A stretch of 64,000 bases of DNA, from contig NC_090034.1 in NCBI RefSeq assembly GCF_037176765.1, positions 20,344,375-20,408,374 on the forward strand. The letters are read 5' to 3'. Below are positions 31,501 through 39,100 of this stretch, piece after piece; the stretch's first letter is position 1, and every line of letters begins with the position of its first letter. Position numbers and translations under genes: made by a program. Under the pieces are notes generated by a model. That model saw nothing but the letters and a program-made list of their open reading frames with translations, did no database searches and was not told where the DNA came from. This DNA comes from Anolis sagrei (Eukaryota; Chordata; Lepidosauria; Squamata; Anolidae).

Positions 31501-33409
31501 CCAGGTGTTTTGGCCTACAACTCCCAGAAATCCCAGCCAGTTTGCCATCTGTTAGGATTTCTGGGAGTTGAAGGCCAAAACATCTGGGGACCCGCAGATT
31601 GAGAACCACTGCTCTAAGCAGTTCTATGGTCTCCTTCCCCTGGATGAAGAGAGTCTCATCTAGCGATGGGGATCTTTAGCAACTTGGTAGGTTTGCAACT
31701 CTCTGGTCTGCTGCTTTGGTACATGAGTCAACTGCACCCGTTTCTGGAGAAATCTGACTTGGCTACGGTCGTATGCACACTGGTTACATCCTGGTTGGAC
31801 TACTACAATGCGCTCTATGTGGGACTGCCCTTGAAAAGTGTCCAGAAACACCAATTGGTTTAGTACATGGCAGCCAGACTGCTCATTGGAGCTGACTCCA
31901 GGGAGCGTACCACACCCCTGCTGAGACAGCTCCACTGGCTCCTGATTGCTTTCCGGGCCCAAATTAAGGTGGTATTCAGTCCAGGATACATGAAACATCA
32001 TGTCCTACCATATAAGCCAGGTAGATTATTAAGATAGAGTAGTGAAATGCTCCTATCCACTCAGCTTAGTCACAGCCATCATTTAAAGTTGGCTAGAGAT
32101 GGCACATTCTCAGTTGCGGCACCAAAACTGTGGAACGCTTTCCCAGAAGCGATAAGAGCAGCCCCCACCCTCTTGGACGTTAGGAAAAACTTGAAAACTT
32201 TCCTATGTTGAATAGCTTTTAACTAAGGTGACAGAAGCCTAGGACCTGCACTTTATAACTATATATTATTTTAGAATGCTATAAATCATCCCTGACTTAG
32301 GTTTCATTAAGTCTAGTTGTGTCCAACTCTGGGGAGTGGTGCTCTTCCCATTTCTAAGCCGAAGAGCCAGTGTTGTCCATAGATACCTCCTAGGTCATGC
32401 GGCCAACATGATTGCATGGAGTACCGTTACCTTCCCGCATAAGTAGTATCTATATTCTACTCACAGTTGCATGTTTTCGAACAGTTAGGTTGGCAGAAAG
32501 TGGGCCTAACAGTGGGAACTCACCCCGCTCCCCGGATTTGAACCGCTGACCTTTCGGTCAGCAAGTTCAGCAGCTCAGCGGTTTAACCCACTGCCCCACC
32601 AGGGATTATTTTAATGAGTTTTTTATACTGTTATGTTTTATCTATTATTGTAAACTACCTTGAGTCCTTGATATAATGAATTGTATAATATATAATTGTA
32701 TAATATGTTTTTCATGATTTTAAATGTTTTAAATGTAATTTTTTGATTGTTTATATGATGCTTGTGTGAATCTACCCTGAGCCCCCCTTTGAGGGGAGAA
32801 GGACGGGGTAGAAATAGATGAAATAAATAATAAATATAGAAATGCCCAAATAAGTAAATGATCCATGCTCCTTACCTTGAGCAACTCGGCCTCCACCTGG
32901 TCGCGCACCAGGTCTGGGTGCTGCCTCCGCTCGCGGCACTGCAGGTTGTCCATGGCCAGGCTGTAGAGCACCTCAGTGGCATCCAGAGCCCGTTCTAGCC
33001 GCCGCTTCTGGGCCACCTGTAGATCCGTCTCGGTCACCAGGTCCTCAATCTCCCGTTGCAACTCTGACTTCCAGAAGTGGATGTCCTGCAGGCGCTCGCC
33101 CACTTTGGCCGTGGAGTCCTGCTGGGTCCGCTCGGCCAGTTCACCCGTGTAGGCCGCCAGGCTCTGCGACTCCTGTCGCACTCGCTCCGAATGGTCCCGG
33201 TCAGCGAAGGCCTCATAATAACGGGTGTAATTGTGCTGGTTCCATTCCTCAAGCAGGTACTTGGCTGTGCGGAAGCCTGCTGTGGCCAAACCTGAGGAGG
33301 AGTCCAGGCCGGTGTTGAAGGCCGGTTCGTACACCTTCATGGGCAGCTCAGAGACGGGGACAGTTTGTGGAGCAGGCTCCTGGGTCAGAAGGACCGACGG
33401 GTGAGACAT
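16570..33409 (-). CDS. TEKT4: TEKT4, tektin-4, complete (six coding exons, 447 aa)
   Basis: Tektin-4 is a coiled-coil filament protein of the ciliary and flagellar axoneme and outer dense fibres. In mammals it acts in sperm motility. The exons are 33409-32876, 29330-29260, 26559-26416, 24257-24035, 20847-20693 and 16786-16570. All junctions are GT-AG and the phases 0,2,2,0,2 fit exactly, giving 447 residues (mammalian TEKT4 is about 435-447). The product contains QEPAPQTVPVSELP near the N-terminus, SSGLATAGFRTAKYLLEEW, GERLQDIHFWKSELQREI, CEMDWSDK, ASTPETWAKHSHDNIYRAE, the tektin signature RPNVDLCRD (residues 363-371; family RPNVELCRD) and the end RYPTVLKLAGYQ. No stop or frameshift is seen, so it should be functional. 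TEKT4 is preferred over TEKT1/2/3/5 because the N- and C-terminal sequences match mammalian TEKT4 closely from memory. Confidence 0.97.
16838..17369. other. TEKT4 intron 5, unclassified dispersed sequence
   Basis: 16838-16885 (GTTGTTGTGTGCCTTCGAGT) matches a motif also inside the hAT element at 47612-47966. 16975-17340 includes GGTTCTTTTATTCC and resembles the start of the unclassified repeat that continues at 17920. No coding. Confidence 0.35.
17370..17429 (+). repeat. 30-bp direct duplication with two octamer-like motifs
   Basis: The unit CTGGTTGACTGTCCTAT + two variable bases + ATGCAAATTAC occurs twice in tandem (17370-17399, 17400-17429) with two mismatches. Each copy carries ATGCAAAT. 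Confidence 0.85.
17430..17912 (+). mobile_element. L2 LINE C-terminal fragment and tail
   Basis: LSERISPYEPSRRLRSSGEA is encoded from 17430. The L2 3' tail follows (CACCCTGAGTCCCCTTTGGG, GGAATATAAATG, then AAATAAATAATAAATAAAT). Confidence 0.8.
17920..18135. repeat. Unclassified dispersed repeat, copy 1
   Basis: AAGTTCTTTAAAGAAAG, AGCTTGATTCTCCTCCTG and GCTCTACTGCT occur in the same order at 40080-40170, so this is a repeat family. It may be continuous with 16.9-17.3 kb, split by the L2. It could be part of an old LTR element. Class unknown. Confidence 0.45.
18394..18710 (-). mobile_element. CR1 3' UTR fragments
   Basis: Two adjacent pieces (18394-18440 and 18474-18710) contain CCTAGAGTTGGAAGGGATC, CCTGACAGATGGCCATCCAG and CTTAAAAATCTCCAGAGAAG, in the usual minus-strand CR1 order. 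Confidence 0.75.
18755..19665. mobile_element. Penelope-like element copy with inverted terminal piece
   Basis: 18755-19130 is the reverse complement of the family's 3' region. 19131-19665 is plus-oriented, begins with coding remnant RLQRESIEIHNHVNNFNRKD (the C-terminus after the GIY-YIG region), then the 3' UTR, and ends GAATGCTGCTGGAATATGGC. The arms 18760-19110 and 19310-19650 form a long inverted repeat. Degenerate. Confidence 0.65.
19512..19552 (+). repeat. (GATA)n microsatellite
   Basis: About ten GATA units expand the short TAGATA-like stretch within the Penelope-like 3' UTR. Confidence 0.9.
19789..20120 (+). mobile_element. Sauria-type SINE, near full length
   Basis: The tRNA-like head CCCTGGTGGCGCAGTGAG (A box) and GTGGTTTGAATCTGGGG (B box) are followed by the body CAATAGGTACCACTCCGGCG and the Bov-B-like tail (CAGAGCCAGACACAACTAG), ending CCTTTACCTTTAC. 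Confidence 0.88.
20135..20450 (-). mobile_element. CR1-type LINE 3' UTR-proximal fragment
   Basis: CCCAGTTTGGAGTCATTTGC, AAAGATGTTGAACAGCCCTG and CTTCACAGTAGTATCATCC are in minus orientation, a stretch known from amniote CR1 3' regions. Confidence 0.5.
20453..20662 (+). mobile_element. Sauria-type SINE, 5'-truncated
   Basis: It starts within the body (GCAGTTCGAAAACATGCAAA) and runs through GCGGGAAGGTAACGGCGC to the Bov-B-like tail. It ends 30 bp from TEKT4 exon 5. Confidence 0.85.
20693..20847 (-). CDS. TEKT4: TEKT4 coding exon 5
   Basis: A 155-nt exon, residues 325-375 plus two bases (ILKEIGDQEHNIAALKQAIK, then KVAQTRLYDRSFRPNVDLCR). It holds the family signature nonapeptide. Acceptor CAACAG, donor GTGAGC. 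Phase 0 in, 2 out. Confidence 0.96.
20969..21665. mobile_element. hAT element, 697 bp, perfect 8-bp TSD
   Basis: CAGCATTTCTCAACCTGGGG and the inverted end CAGTGTTTCTCAACCTTC are terminal inverted repeats. GATTAATA flanks at 20961-20968 and 21666-21673 without mismatch. The interior is non-coding, and a related interior piece lies at 46568-46830. The ends resemble the SPIN/OC1-like hAT group, but membership is not shown. Confidence 0.88.
21674..22696. other. TEKT4 intron 4, mostly unique
   Basis: Only 22620-22690 (GCTTTAACTGCC, GAACCCTGGGAGTTATAG) is recognisable, as a half copy of the palindromic MITE. No coding signal. Confidence 0.4.
22697..23550 (-). mobile_element. L2 LINE C-terminal part and 3' tail
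   Basis: A long frame encodes LVTSRLDYCNALYVGLPLKT, LLFKELHWLPFIFRAQFKVQ, RSLRSSGEALLVIPPASQAR and RLWNALPKDLRQAPTLAVFR, open through the C-terminus. The tail at 22700-22870 starts after an ATT run. 5'-truncated at about 23550. Fairly well preserved. Confidence 0.88.
23565..23655. mobile_element. Half copy of palindromic MITE
   Basis: ACAACTCCGAGAATCCCAT through CTACAGTGTAGATGCACCCC is the right arm of the 8078-type MITE, abutting the L2 end. Confidence 0.6.
23680..23757 (+). repeat. L2-type 3' tail
   Basis: CAGCTGCTTTGAATC is followed by AGAAAAAGCAGAATATAAAT and a TACT-type tail. Confidence 0.55.
24035..24257 (-). CDS. TEKT4: TEKT4 coding exon 4
   Basis: A 223-nt exon, residues 250-324 (ASTPETWAKHSHDNIYRAER through LEDAKHKLEHHLKK). 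Acceptor CTCCAG, donor GTATGT. Phase 2 in, 0 out. GC-rich coiled-coil segment. Confidence 0.96.
24464..24626. mobile_element. Palindromic hAT MITE, complete
   Basis: The arms CAGGCATGGGCAAACTTGG and inverted CAAGTTTGCCCATGCCTG are almost perfect over about 70 bp each. The flanks TTCTATGA and CTCTACGA match at 6 of 8. It lies 206 bp upstream of TEKT4 exon 4 in intron 3. Confidence 0.82.
24640..25069. other. TEKT4 intron 3, unique
   Basis: No repeat or coding signal recognised. Confidence 0.35.
25200..25692 (+). mobile_element. tRNA-headed SINE with L2-type tail
   Basis: The head CAGTGGAGTGGGTTAAACC, a B-box-like GTTCAAGCCC and GTGAGCTCCCACCATC are followed by a distinct body. The tail AATCTGAGTCCCCTCAGGGA, GCAGAATATAAATAAAG and an ATT run is of L2 type. 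The left boundary is approximate. Confidence 0.65.
25775..25843 (+). mobile_element. Very short CR1 3' end insertion with 7-bp flanking repeat
   Basis: A 69-bp CR1 terminus (GGGGGTTAGACTGGATGGCG, then TCTATGATTCTATG) lies between two copies of AAGGGCC (25768-25774, 25844-25850). Removing it restores the Penelope-like sequence seen elsewhere. Confidence 0.8.
26416..26559 (-). CDS. TEKT4: TEKT4 coding exon 3
   Basis: A 144-nt exon, residues 202-250 in part (LNRDHKEVCEMDWSDKLETY, then NIDEKCGRYNNQST). Acceptor CTTCAG, donor GTGAGA. Phase 2 on both sides, so the exon is symmetric. Confidence 0.94.
26745..26957. mobile_element. Penelope-like terminal palindrome
   Basis: 26756-26872 is the inverted terminus (GGCTTTCATGGCCAGAATCA...). 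26873-26957 is the same terminus in plus orientation (GATGCCTGCCATAGATGTGG ... GAAAACTCACAGAAACC). The two arms can fold into a hairpin with almost no loop. Confidence 0.65.
26965..27590 (+). repeat. AT-rich minisatellite grown from an L2-type tail, about 5 units
   Basis: 26965-27035 is a plus-strand L2-type tail (GTAAACTGCTTTGAGTATC, GGTTGTATATAAATAAC). After it, a unit of about 118-126 bp with TCATCATCACCCAGTTTGCT, GTGTTAAAGATAACAATAAC and a variable ATA/GAT/GAGGAG run recurs near 27075, 27198, 27324, 27441 and 27565. Confidence 0.8.
27720..27895. mobile_element. Palindromic MITE
   Basis: GGGAGTTGCGGTTTTACAAG and CTCCCAAAATCCCGTAGCAC ... CCACAGTGTAGTTAAG are of the 8078 family. One end is truncated. 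Confidence 0.55.
27985..28130 (+). mobile_element. MIR/CORE-like tRNA-derived SINE
   Basis: The head GGTTCAAGTATTGGATTACA with B box AAGGTTCAATTCCTTGCT is followed by GGGTGGCCTTGGGTGAGTCA, the hallmark core of MIR-like SINEs. Confidence 0.7.
28296..28528. repeat. hAT-like start followed by polypyrimidine tract
   Basis: 28296-28345 (CCAGGTGTGGGCAAACCCAG, then GGGGGCTGGATG) looks like the left end of a hAT MITE. 28375-28525 is a nearly pure CT tract with CTTCC-type units. Confidence 0.55.
28530..29030 (+). mobile_element. LINE ORF2 C-terminal region with zinc finger, copy 2
   Basis: RQTNVSVLEEAKTTSTEVM, LHWTGHAVRMPDHHLPKQLL and IDTKNWEALALEHSNWRSAV parallel the 4186-5125 copy. The finger region CSHCRRTCRSRIWLHSHLRTH (in part) ends near 29021. 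One frameshift falls near 28735. 5'-truncated at 28530. Confidence 0.75.
29031..29259. other. TEKT4 intron 2 sequence, unique
   Basis: No repeat recognised between the LINE and exon 2. Confidence 0.35.
29260..29330 (-). CDS. TEKT4: TEKT4 coding exon 2
   Basis: A 71-nt exon, residues 179-201 plus two bases of codon 202 (EAELVRNVQELLKRTIKQVV). The acceptor TTCTAG follows a T-rich tract. The donor is GTAAGA. Phase 0 in, phase 2 out. No open frame predicts it because it is so short. Confidence 0.93.
29522..29705. mobile_element. Palindromic MITE
   Basis: CAGTGCATCTACATTATAG left arm and CAGTGCAGAAGCACC right arm surround a TTAAAGCGACATCAAATTG core, 8078 family. Confidence 0.6.
29990..30690 (-). 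mobile_element. CR1 LINE 3' region
   Basis: The minus strand has CRRLRGDKSVTFQCLKGG and FQERD-like remnants, followed by a 3' UTR with CCTTAGAGTTGGAAGAGATT. 30400-30690 carries further CR1 ORF-end sequence (LGVFVNHKLNMSQQWNAAAK, ANTILACTNRCTMSR). Several frame breaks. Confidence 0.8.
30700..31115 (-). mobile_element. Three tandem CR1 3' UTR segments
   Basis: The block CCAAAGGGCATCTAGTCCAG ... CCCCCAACAGATGGTCATC recurs at about 30765, 30910 and 31015 with a spacing of roughly 110-140 bp. This suggests local tandem duplication of a CR1 fragment rather than three insertions. Confidence 0.65.
31116..31372. other. TEKT4 intron 1, unique
   Basis: AT-rich, nothing recognised. Confidence 0.35.
31373..31440. 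mobile_element. Half of palindromic hAT MITE
   Basis: GTTGTTAGGAATTGTGGGAG then GGAGGGCCGAAGTTTGCC is the right arm of the 24464-type element. Confidence 0.6.
31477..31611. mobile_element. Palindromic hAT MITE, 135 bp
   Basis: The ends CAGTGTTTCTCAACCTGTGG and inverted CAGTGGTTCTCAATCTGCGG pair over the whole element. The flanks ATCTAGGC and CTCTAAGC match at 6 of 8. Same family and same length as 48019-48153. Confidence 0.82.
31690..32840 (+). mobile_element. L2 LINE C-terminal part, split by a SINE
   Basis: KSDLATVVCTLVTSWLDYYNALYVGLPLKS is partly seen at 31770-31850, then LHWLLIAFRAQ-like and WNAFPEAIRAAPTL-like remnants in other frames. The SINE at 32290-32606 interrupts the 3' part. 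The tail CCCTGAGCCCCCCTTTGAGG, GGTAGAAATAGATG and an AAATAAATAATAAAT run ends 36 bp from TEKT4 exon 1. Inactive. Confidence 0.75.
32290..32606 (-). mobile_element. Sauria-type SINE, near full length
   Basis: The reverse complement shows the head CCCTGGTGGGGCAGTGGG, B box GGTTCAAATCCGGGGAGC, the body GTAACGGTACTCCATGCAAT and the Bov-B-like tail. Inserted in the L2 at 31690-32840. Confidence 0.88.
32876..33409 (-). CDS. TEKT4: TEKT4 coding exon 1
   Basis: Residues 1-178. The start is the ATG at 33409 (MSHPSVLLTQEPAP). The frame upstream has no other ATG before a stop, only a TTG eight codons earlier. It ends CTCAAG then GTAAGG, phase 0. It holds the N-terminal head and the first tektin coiled-coil segments (DNLQCRERRQHPDLVRDQVE). 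Clearly GC-richer than the flanking introns. Confidence 0.96.
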
Positions 33410-33645
33410 GGCTAGGCCGCAGAACAGATCCAAACAGTAGTACGTTTAGAACCTCCACGTACAAAAGTCTCAACAGCAGGTGTTCTGCATTCCAATGCCT
33501 ATCCTATGGATCCCAATGCCAAGGGGTTGAGAACTAGGCTTCAGTATCTTACATTACATATATCTCAATACAAAATAGTCAATAATCCGGAAGCTCCTGA
33601 AGCTTAACTGATGCTGCTGCTGTTGACACTGCTTAGCGTCTCTCC

Positions 33646-33660
33646 GTTGCTATGAACAAC
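33646..33660 (-). promoter_or_regulatory. TEKT4: X-box-like motif near TEKT4
   Basis: GTTGCTATGAACAAC carries one good RFX half-site (GTTGCYATG) and a displaced second half. It lies about 240 bp upstream of the ATG. Confidence 0.4.
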
Positions 33661-33669
33661 ACTTCCCAG

Positions 33670-33703
33670 CCAATGAGCAAATGGGTTCAAGTTGCACGGC
33701 AAC
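33670..33703 (-). promoter_or_regulatory. TEKT4: TEKT4 promoter: RFX X-box palindrome beside CCAAT
   Basis: GTTGCACGGCAAC (33691-33703) is a perfect GTTGC/GCAAC palindrome with a 3-nt spacer, the form bound by RFX factors that drive ciliary genes. A CCAAT pentamer at 33670-33674 lies 16 bp away. The position about 280 bp before the ATG fits a tektin promoter. The binding role is inferred. Confidence 0.6.
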
Positions 33704-33799
33704 GGAAGGGAAGAAAGTGTTCTCTTTGTTTTTCTTTACTTAAGCCTTTCCAAATAAAATTAAGTAGGGTTATTAGTTAGTTAGTTGCACCTTTACAGA

Positions 33800-33872
33800 T
33801 GTATTGTTGAAGGCTTTCATGGCCGGAATCAATGGGTTGTTGTGAGTTTTCCGGGATGTATGTCCATCCTTA
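33800..33872 (-). mobile_element. Penelope-like terminal fragment
   Basis: ATTGTTGAAGGCTTTCATGG through GTTTTCCGGGATGTATG is the inverted terminus of the family. Confidence 0.6.
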
Positions 33873-33889
33873 AGCGGCTGAGGGGGAAA

Positions 33890-33968
33890 AGAAAAGGGGC
33901 CTGAGGCTGTTAGGAATTGTGGGAGTGGAAATCCAAAATACCTGGAAGACCAAAATTTGACCATGCCT
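33890..33968. mobile_element. Half of palindromic hAT MITE
   Basis: CTGTTAGGAATTGTGGGAG ... AAAATTTGACCATGCCTG is the right arm of the 24464 family. Confidence 0.6.
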
Positions 33969-34237
33969 GTTCTAGTGGCTTCAACCTGCCTCCCTCTTGC
34001 CACTCAAGGTGCTGATCGGCTCTCCTTGCAACCAAAAGCAATTATTTGCAATGCCTTGTGTCCAATGCAAGGAAGGATGCTTCCTCCTCAAATCATGCCA
34101 CCCCTTGAACCAAAATGTTTTCCCAGGATCTATTTTGAGTATTGCGCTGCACCACTGACGGTGCATTTCAGACACGCAGGGGGCTCCCAGTTCAGCAGAG
34201 CAACGGATAACCTACTCCAGGTTTTCAATTGAACTTT
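33969..34237. other. Spacer, unique
   Basis: Nothing recognised. Confidence 0.3.
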
Positions 34238-34357
34238 TATAGAGTTGGAAGGGATCTCATAGGCCATCCAGTCCAACTCTTTTTTGCTATAAAGGAAGAC
34301 ACCACCCAAGCCCTCCCGACAGATGACCATCCAGCCTCTGCTCTGCCAGACTTCCAG
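34238..34357 (-). mobile_element. CR1 3' UTR fragment
   Basis: ATAGAGTTGGAAGGGATCTC, GGCCATCCAGTCCAACTC and CCCGACAGATGACCATCCAG occur in standard minus-strand order. Confidence 0.75.
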
Positions 34358-34500
34358 GATTTATTTATTTACAGTATTTATATTTCGCCCTTCTCACCCC
34401 GCAGGGGACTCAGGGCGGATTACAGTGTACACATATATGGCAAACATTCAATGCCGATTTGACATACAACGTATACAGACATACACAGAGGCTATTTAAC
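34358..34500 (-). repeat. L2-type 3' tail
   Basis: TTTATTTATTTACAG is followed by TTCGCCCTTCTCACCCCGC and GGGGACTCAGGGCGGATTAC. Confidence 0.7.
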
Positions 34501-34904
34501 TTTTTCTGGCCGCCAGGGAAGTTGTCGCTTTCATCATCCATCTGCGACACTGATGAAGTACTTCTGCATTCCCCGCATGCTTTTGCTGGAGTGCTTTGCT
34601 GGAATCCATTGACCACCTGTGGGCTGGACTTTTGTGGAATTGATAATCCAGATTTCTGATTGAAAGTGTTGCCTCTTGAACTCTTTACGTCCTGCAGTGA
34701 GAACGACTCTTGTGTCATTTCCTTTATAACCATTTTGTGGGATTCATCACAAACATCATTGCCAACAGATTTTATTTTCTTAATTAGAAACTGATTACTT
34801 TTAATGATAATTGCTGCAAGTCTATAAACAAACTGTGCTAATTATAAATATTGTAAAAGGACCTACACTTGAACAGCATCAGCACTCCACTTCTATCGTG
34901 ATTA
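34501..34904. other. Spacer, unique
   Basis: Nothing recognised. Confidence 0.3.
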
Positions 34905-35110
34905 ATGCTCTCTGGAAGTTTTTAAACAGAGGCTGGGTGGCCACCTGTCTGGGGTGCTTTGACTATGCCTTCCTGCCTGAAGGGGGTAGACTGGATGTCC
35001 TTTGGGGGACCCTCCTTCCTCCTCCTCAGCATTGCTTATTTGTGGGAGAAAGCATTTTTCAAGTGACACTTTAGTGTGTCCCAACACAGTTTGGAAAGGT
35101 TTGCTCTGCA
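34905..35110 (+). mobile_element. CR1 3' UTR fragment plus flanking repeat
   Basis: TTTTTAAACAGAGGCTGGG, CTTCCTGCCTGAAGGGGGTA and GACTGGATGTCCTTTGGGG are plus-strand CR1. 35050-35110 (GACACTTTAGTGTGTCCC, TTTGGAAAGGTTTGCTC) is the inverted counterpart of 30690-30740, so the junction was copied as one unit. Confidence 0.65.
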
Positions 35111-35209
35111 CTATTGGAAATCTTAAGCAACTAAACGTGATGCTCAACCCTAGACCTCTCCTTCACATACCTTCCACGGTTTAGTCAAATTATTTCCATT
35201 TAGATCAGT

Positions 35210-35325
35210 TTCCCAAACTCTGGCCTTCCAGAGGTTTTGGACGTCGGATCCCCAAATCCCTGACCATCATCCAAGGCCACAGAGGCTTCTGGGAGCTCAA
35301 GTTCAAAACACTTGGAGGACTTGCA
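35210..35325. mobile_element. Palindromic hAT-like MITE
   Basis: CCCAAACTCTGGCCTTCCAG and inverted GGCTTCTGGGAGCTCAAGTT with TCCAAGGCCACAGAGG between. Same family as the three copies at 57855-58290. Confidence 0.6.
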
Positions 35326-36149
35326 TTCAGGTTTCAACTTACCTGTTTGTGTGAAGAGACAATCCACAGCACAACAAATGAAAACAAGCAAAGGTGAATT
35401 CTTCAGCTAAAACAACCTACCAAGTCCATGCAACCATCTTCTAATGGTTGAGGCAGCTTTTTGAGATGGGACTACACAGAGAAATTGAGATTTATGTAGG
35501 GAAATGATCTTTGGGGGTCTTCTGTCCATAAAAAGATAACATCACATTTTATATGAAGTTTCTTTCTCCTTGTCCTTTCGCAGACAGATGCTCTTGATTA
35601 TGACTCCAGTCTCCCAAATCCTTTCGTCATAGGTGCCCCATATCCCACTGTTGACTCTAATTCATTCTTAAGACAAAGATGAGAAAACTGCAGGAGATTC
35701 AGGGGTCCATTTTCCACCAATAAAAACCGGACAGCGCTAGAAAGCAAATGGTTAGTTGTTTGCTGAAAGGCAAAGAGTCCTGCAAATCACAAAATAGTAG
35801 TGCTTGCAAGAGAGGAAACACACCTCAAAATGAACTGACCAGGGAAGGTTGAGGGCTACAAATTCCTTTGCATCCCTCAATGAAAATGGATAGAACTGTC
35901 TCCAAGGTATAAACCTGAAAAACCGTATCCTGGGATTGAGATGTCTTCGTGACACTGAGACTCACGAACCAGCCATGCCCGTTTTCGCTCAGAAGCCAAA
36001 CAATCTACAAATGAAATGTGCTTCTTTAGCCACCTTGCAAATTGTAGACAATTCCCTACTCCTTTTATTTATTTTCCAGTGATGCCACAAAAGCTAGAAC
36101 AAAGCGGGGAGGGGAGGAATTATGAATTAAAACAAGCCCACAAGCATTT
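35326..36149. other. Spacer downstream of HAPSTR1, unique
   Basis: No repeat or coding signal recognised. It could hold an extended 3' UTR if a more distal poly(A) site is used. Confidence 0.3.
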
Positions 36150-39100
36150 GGTTGTATTTGATTTGATTTTATTGGGGATTTAAAAAGGTATCTATTTCTC
36201 CAGCAGGGTAAGTCACATTTGAGGATTTGCGGGAGTTCAGTTCCAGACAAAGGGAGGGGAAGGGGATCAGCTTTGCATTACTTCACTATAGCTCAAGTGT
36301 TTTTTATTTTTAATATTTTAAATTGAATTTTTAGTAATCTGCAAGCCAAGCTCAGCTTCAATGCAGGATACACTATTATGTAAAAATCTGCCCCACATTC
36401 ATGTTAAGTTTGGTTTACATTGGAGAAGGGAGGGGAAAGAGATAAGACAAAGGATCACCAGAAGGCATTTCGTTCAATCGAGTCAGATTCAGAGAAAAGA
36501 AAATAGCAGAACGGCAGACTTATTCGGCCCCAAACCAAACCCCAAGCACTAAACTGAGAACGGGTTCCTCCACAAGTCAAAACCGATGTGACCTAAAGAG
36601 GAAATATCCCATGTCCAAGCTTTTATTGACATTTGTGTCTGAGCTGGATTTTGGCAGGAGGCTGGTCATTTCGGCAGCATGTTTTATCCGGTGGTTTAAG
36701 GGGAGGGGGCAGTAAAAATGTACCTTGTTGCAAGCTCAGAAGCAAACCATGAGCAGAGACCAAAGCCTGTTTCGTATTTCTCTTTACAAACAGAAACAAA
36801 AAAAAATTAATGGCACAAAAAATGATATAAAAACACTCGGCCAAAACTTTTGTTCAGAAGAGACAAGACTAAAAAGAAAAAAAAGCAATGCTTCCAAAGC
36901 CATGAATGAACACAGGAAGTATTACATTTCTATTTGGGAGGTTCTGAAGGAGGAGGACTCCAACATGACAAGATCTACTTTGCCAGGAACTTTATCTCAT
37001 CCCATTGTCTAGTGTGAATTATGGCAGAATAAACCGATCACTGATTGGGAAGAAATAAGCGCCCCCCCCCCCCCCCCGTCTTTATTGAAAAACTCACCTG
37101 CTACTCACATTCTGTACACCTAGGAAGCTCCTCAAAGGAAAAGCAGAAGGAAGAATAGGAAACTATCTGTCCCTTCCAGTCCGACCACTATCAAAAACAT
37201 GAGCTACTTTGCCTTTCATTTGGTTTCCATTCAATGAAGACCTTTTCTTTCTGACTTCCAGATTCCCTTCTGCCTTATTCTTTTGACAGAAGGAGTTACT
37301 TTCTTGGGGGCAACCCATGGCCTTAAAACCACTGCGGCACACAGCAAACTTCAGTGCAAATCCAGAGAGATTCAAAAGTCTATGACCCAAGAACTACAAA
37401 TGTCTCCTGGTGGACAACCGGCTGGCCCTATCCTTCTGAAAATGTGCCAGGAATGTGAGGTGTTACTTGTTTCTCACAAACAGCTAGACCTGCCCCAGAG
37501 CTGTTCTGGCACTCCCCCAAAAGCAAGACTTTAAAAAGCTATGTGAAGCCAATGGAGGGGAGAAACAAGGTGCTTTTCGCAATGTGTGTTTTTGGCCTCA
37601 AAAGATGGAGGATTATCCCTACGCTCCAAGTCCAATGACAAGGACCACTTAAGGTTGACTATCCATTTGCAGGGCAGCAAACTCAAAACAGCATTCGTAC
37701 AGCTCCTCTTCCAGTCTCTCTCTGTGTCCCTAATGCCCCTATCTCTTCTGTGCTCTCCCTGTTCCTCAAAAAGTGGAGGGTTCAAAGTCAAGGCCTATTT
37801 ACCTTGGATGCACATTTACACCTTCTTATTGAGCCGATGTCTGCCTCCGAAAGAATAAAGGGAGATTTCCCAAACCAGCTTGGCCAGAGGCAGCCGGCAA
37901 AGGCCAAGGGGACTATGTCTTTTCTTCCTCCTCCTGGCTAAGCCTTTGGGACATCTTCTACCAAAGCAACCCCATGTGTGCTGTTCCTTTCGTGGGACTG
38001 CAAAATGCCCCCAAACGCAAAAGAAAGCAGCGCTGCACAAGCCTCGGGTGGCTGTTTATGAAAGCAGCTCAAAAACAATAGAAGAAACAATGCCCAACGT
38101 TCTTCTCTGCTTCCACCCACCCTTTCTCCTATCCACTGATTCCGCGCAAGTGAATTCCTTGTCCTAAAAAGAAACATACAATACATATCTGTCGTACCTA
38201 AGCCCACGTTCTACTGCTACAGAACTACTATGGGTCACCAAAGCTTTTCTCAATCTTTCCTTCTCTTTCTGGCGTTTGTGAGGAGTTCAGACATTTGCTA
38301 GCAAGAGAAGACTCAAATGGTGATAAAGACGTATCAACCAAAAAGTAACTTGCAATTTAAAATGCTGGGGGGGGGGGGGGAACCGGTGCCGCAACTTCAA
38401 AGTGACCGCGCGCAAAACAAACCCAATACTAAACTTCTGGCCTAGTTTAGTATCTGATCCACAGCCATCTTTTACACACAGCTGCTGCAAATTGCGGAAG
38501 AAGCAACTGGCCAGAACTTAGTATATAACTCACACACTTACTATGTAAGAAATCATGTGCCTGGTAGAGCTTTTTAGGAAATATATATATACATATACAC
38601 ACACATATATATGCATATTATAACTTACATATAATATGCATATCTATCTATATAATATGCATATATATATATATATATTCATTTTTTTAAAAAAAGAAAG
38701 CCCACAGGTTCTGTCACGCCAAGTCATGTTTTTGACACTGTTGCCAAAAGGGCCATACCGCTGAAGCAAATACTTAAACACAGCAAGAAATAAAGGACAA
38801 AAAAGCATGTCTATTACCAAATAAATGTCTGATATTTCCTTTTTTCCCTTTGAGAGTAACAAGTAAGGTCACTTTTCGCCTCGGAACAGGTGCCCGTTCT
38901 GCCTGCGATGGGCTTCTCCAGCCACGACACAATGCTGGACGTCCTCTGCTAAAGAATCTAATTTGATGAAGTCGAAGTCAGAAGACTCTAGTCAGTAGGC
39001 AAGCTTTCCTTTATGGCAAGTATTGATTTCTTTCTCTATTTCTTTCTTTTTCTATGACTTGGGAGGAGAGAGCCTCAGGTTGTGATGCTTTCCCAGCAGG

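Noticed and set aside
16570-33409. TEKT5 or TEKT3 instead of TEKT4
   Set aside because: The QEPAPQTVP N-terminus, the CEMDWSDK block and the KLAGYQ end match TEKT4. TEKT5 has a long Cys-rich N-terminus and ends differently.
33410-33433. N-terminal extension of TEKT4 starting at a TTG
   Set aside because: Vertebrate genes rarely start at TTG, and the family N-terminus begins near the ATG at 33409.
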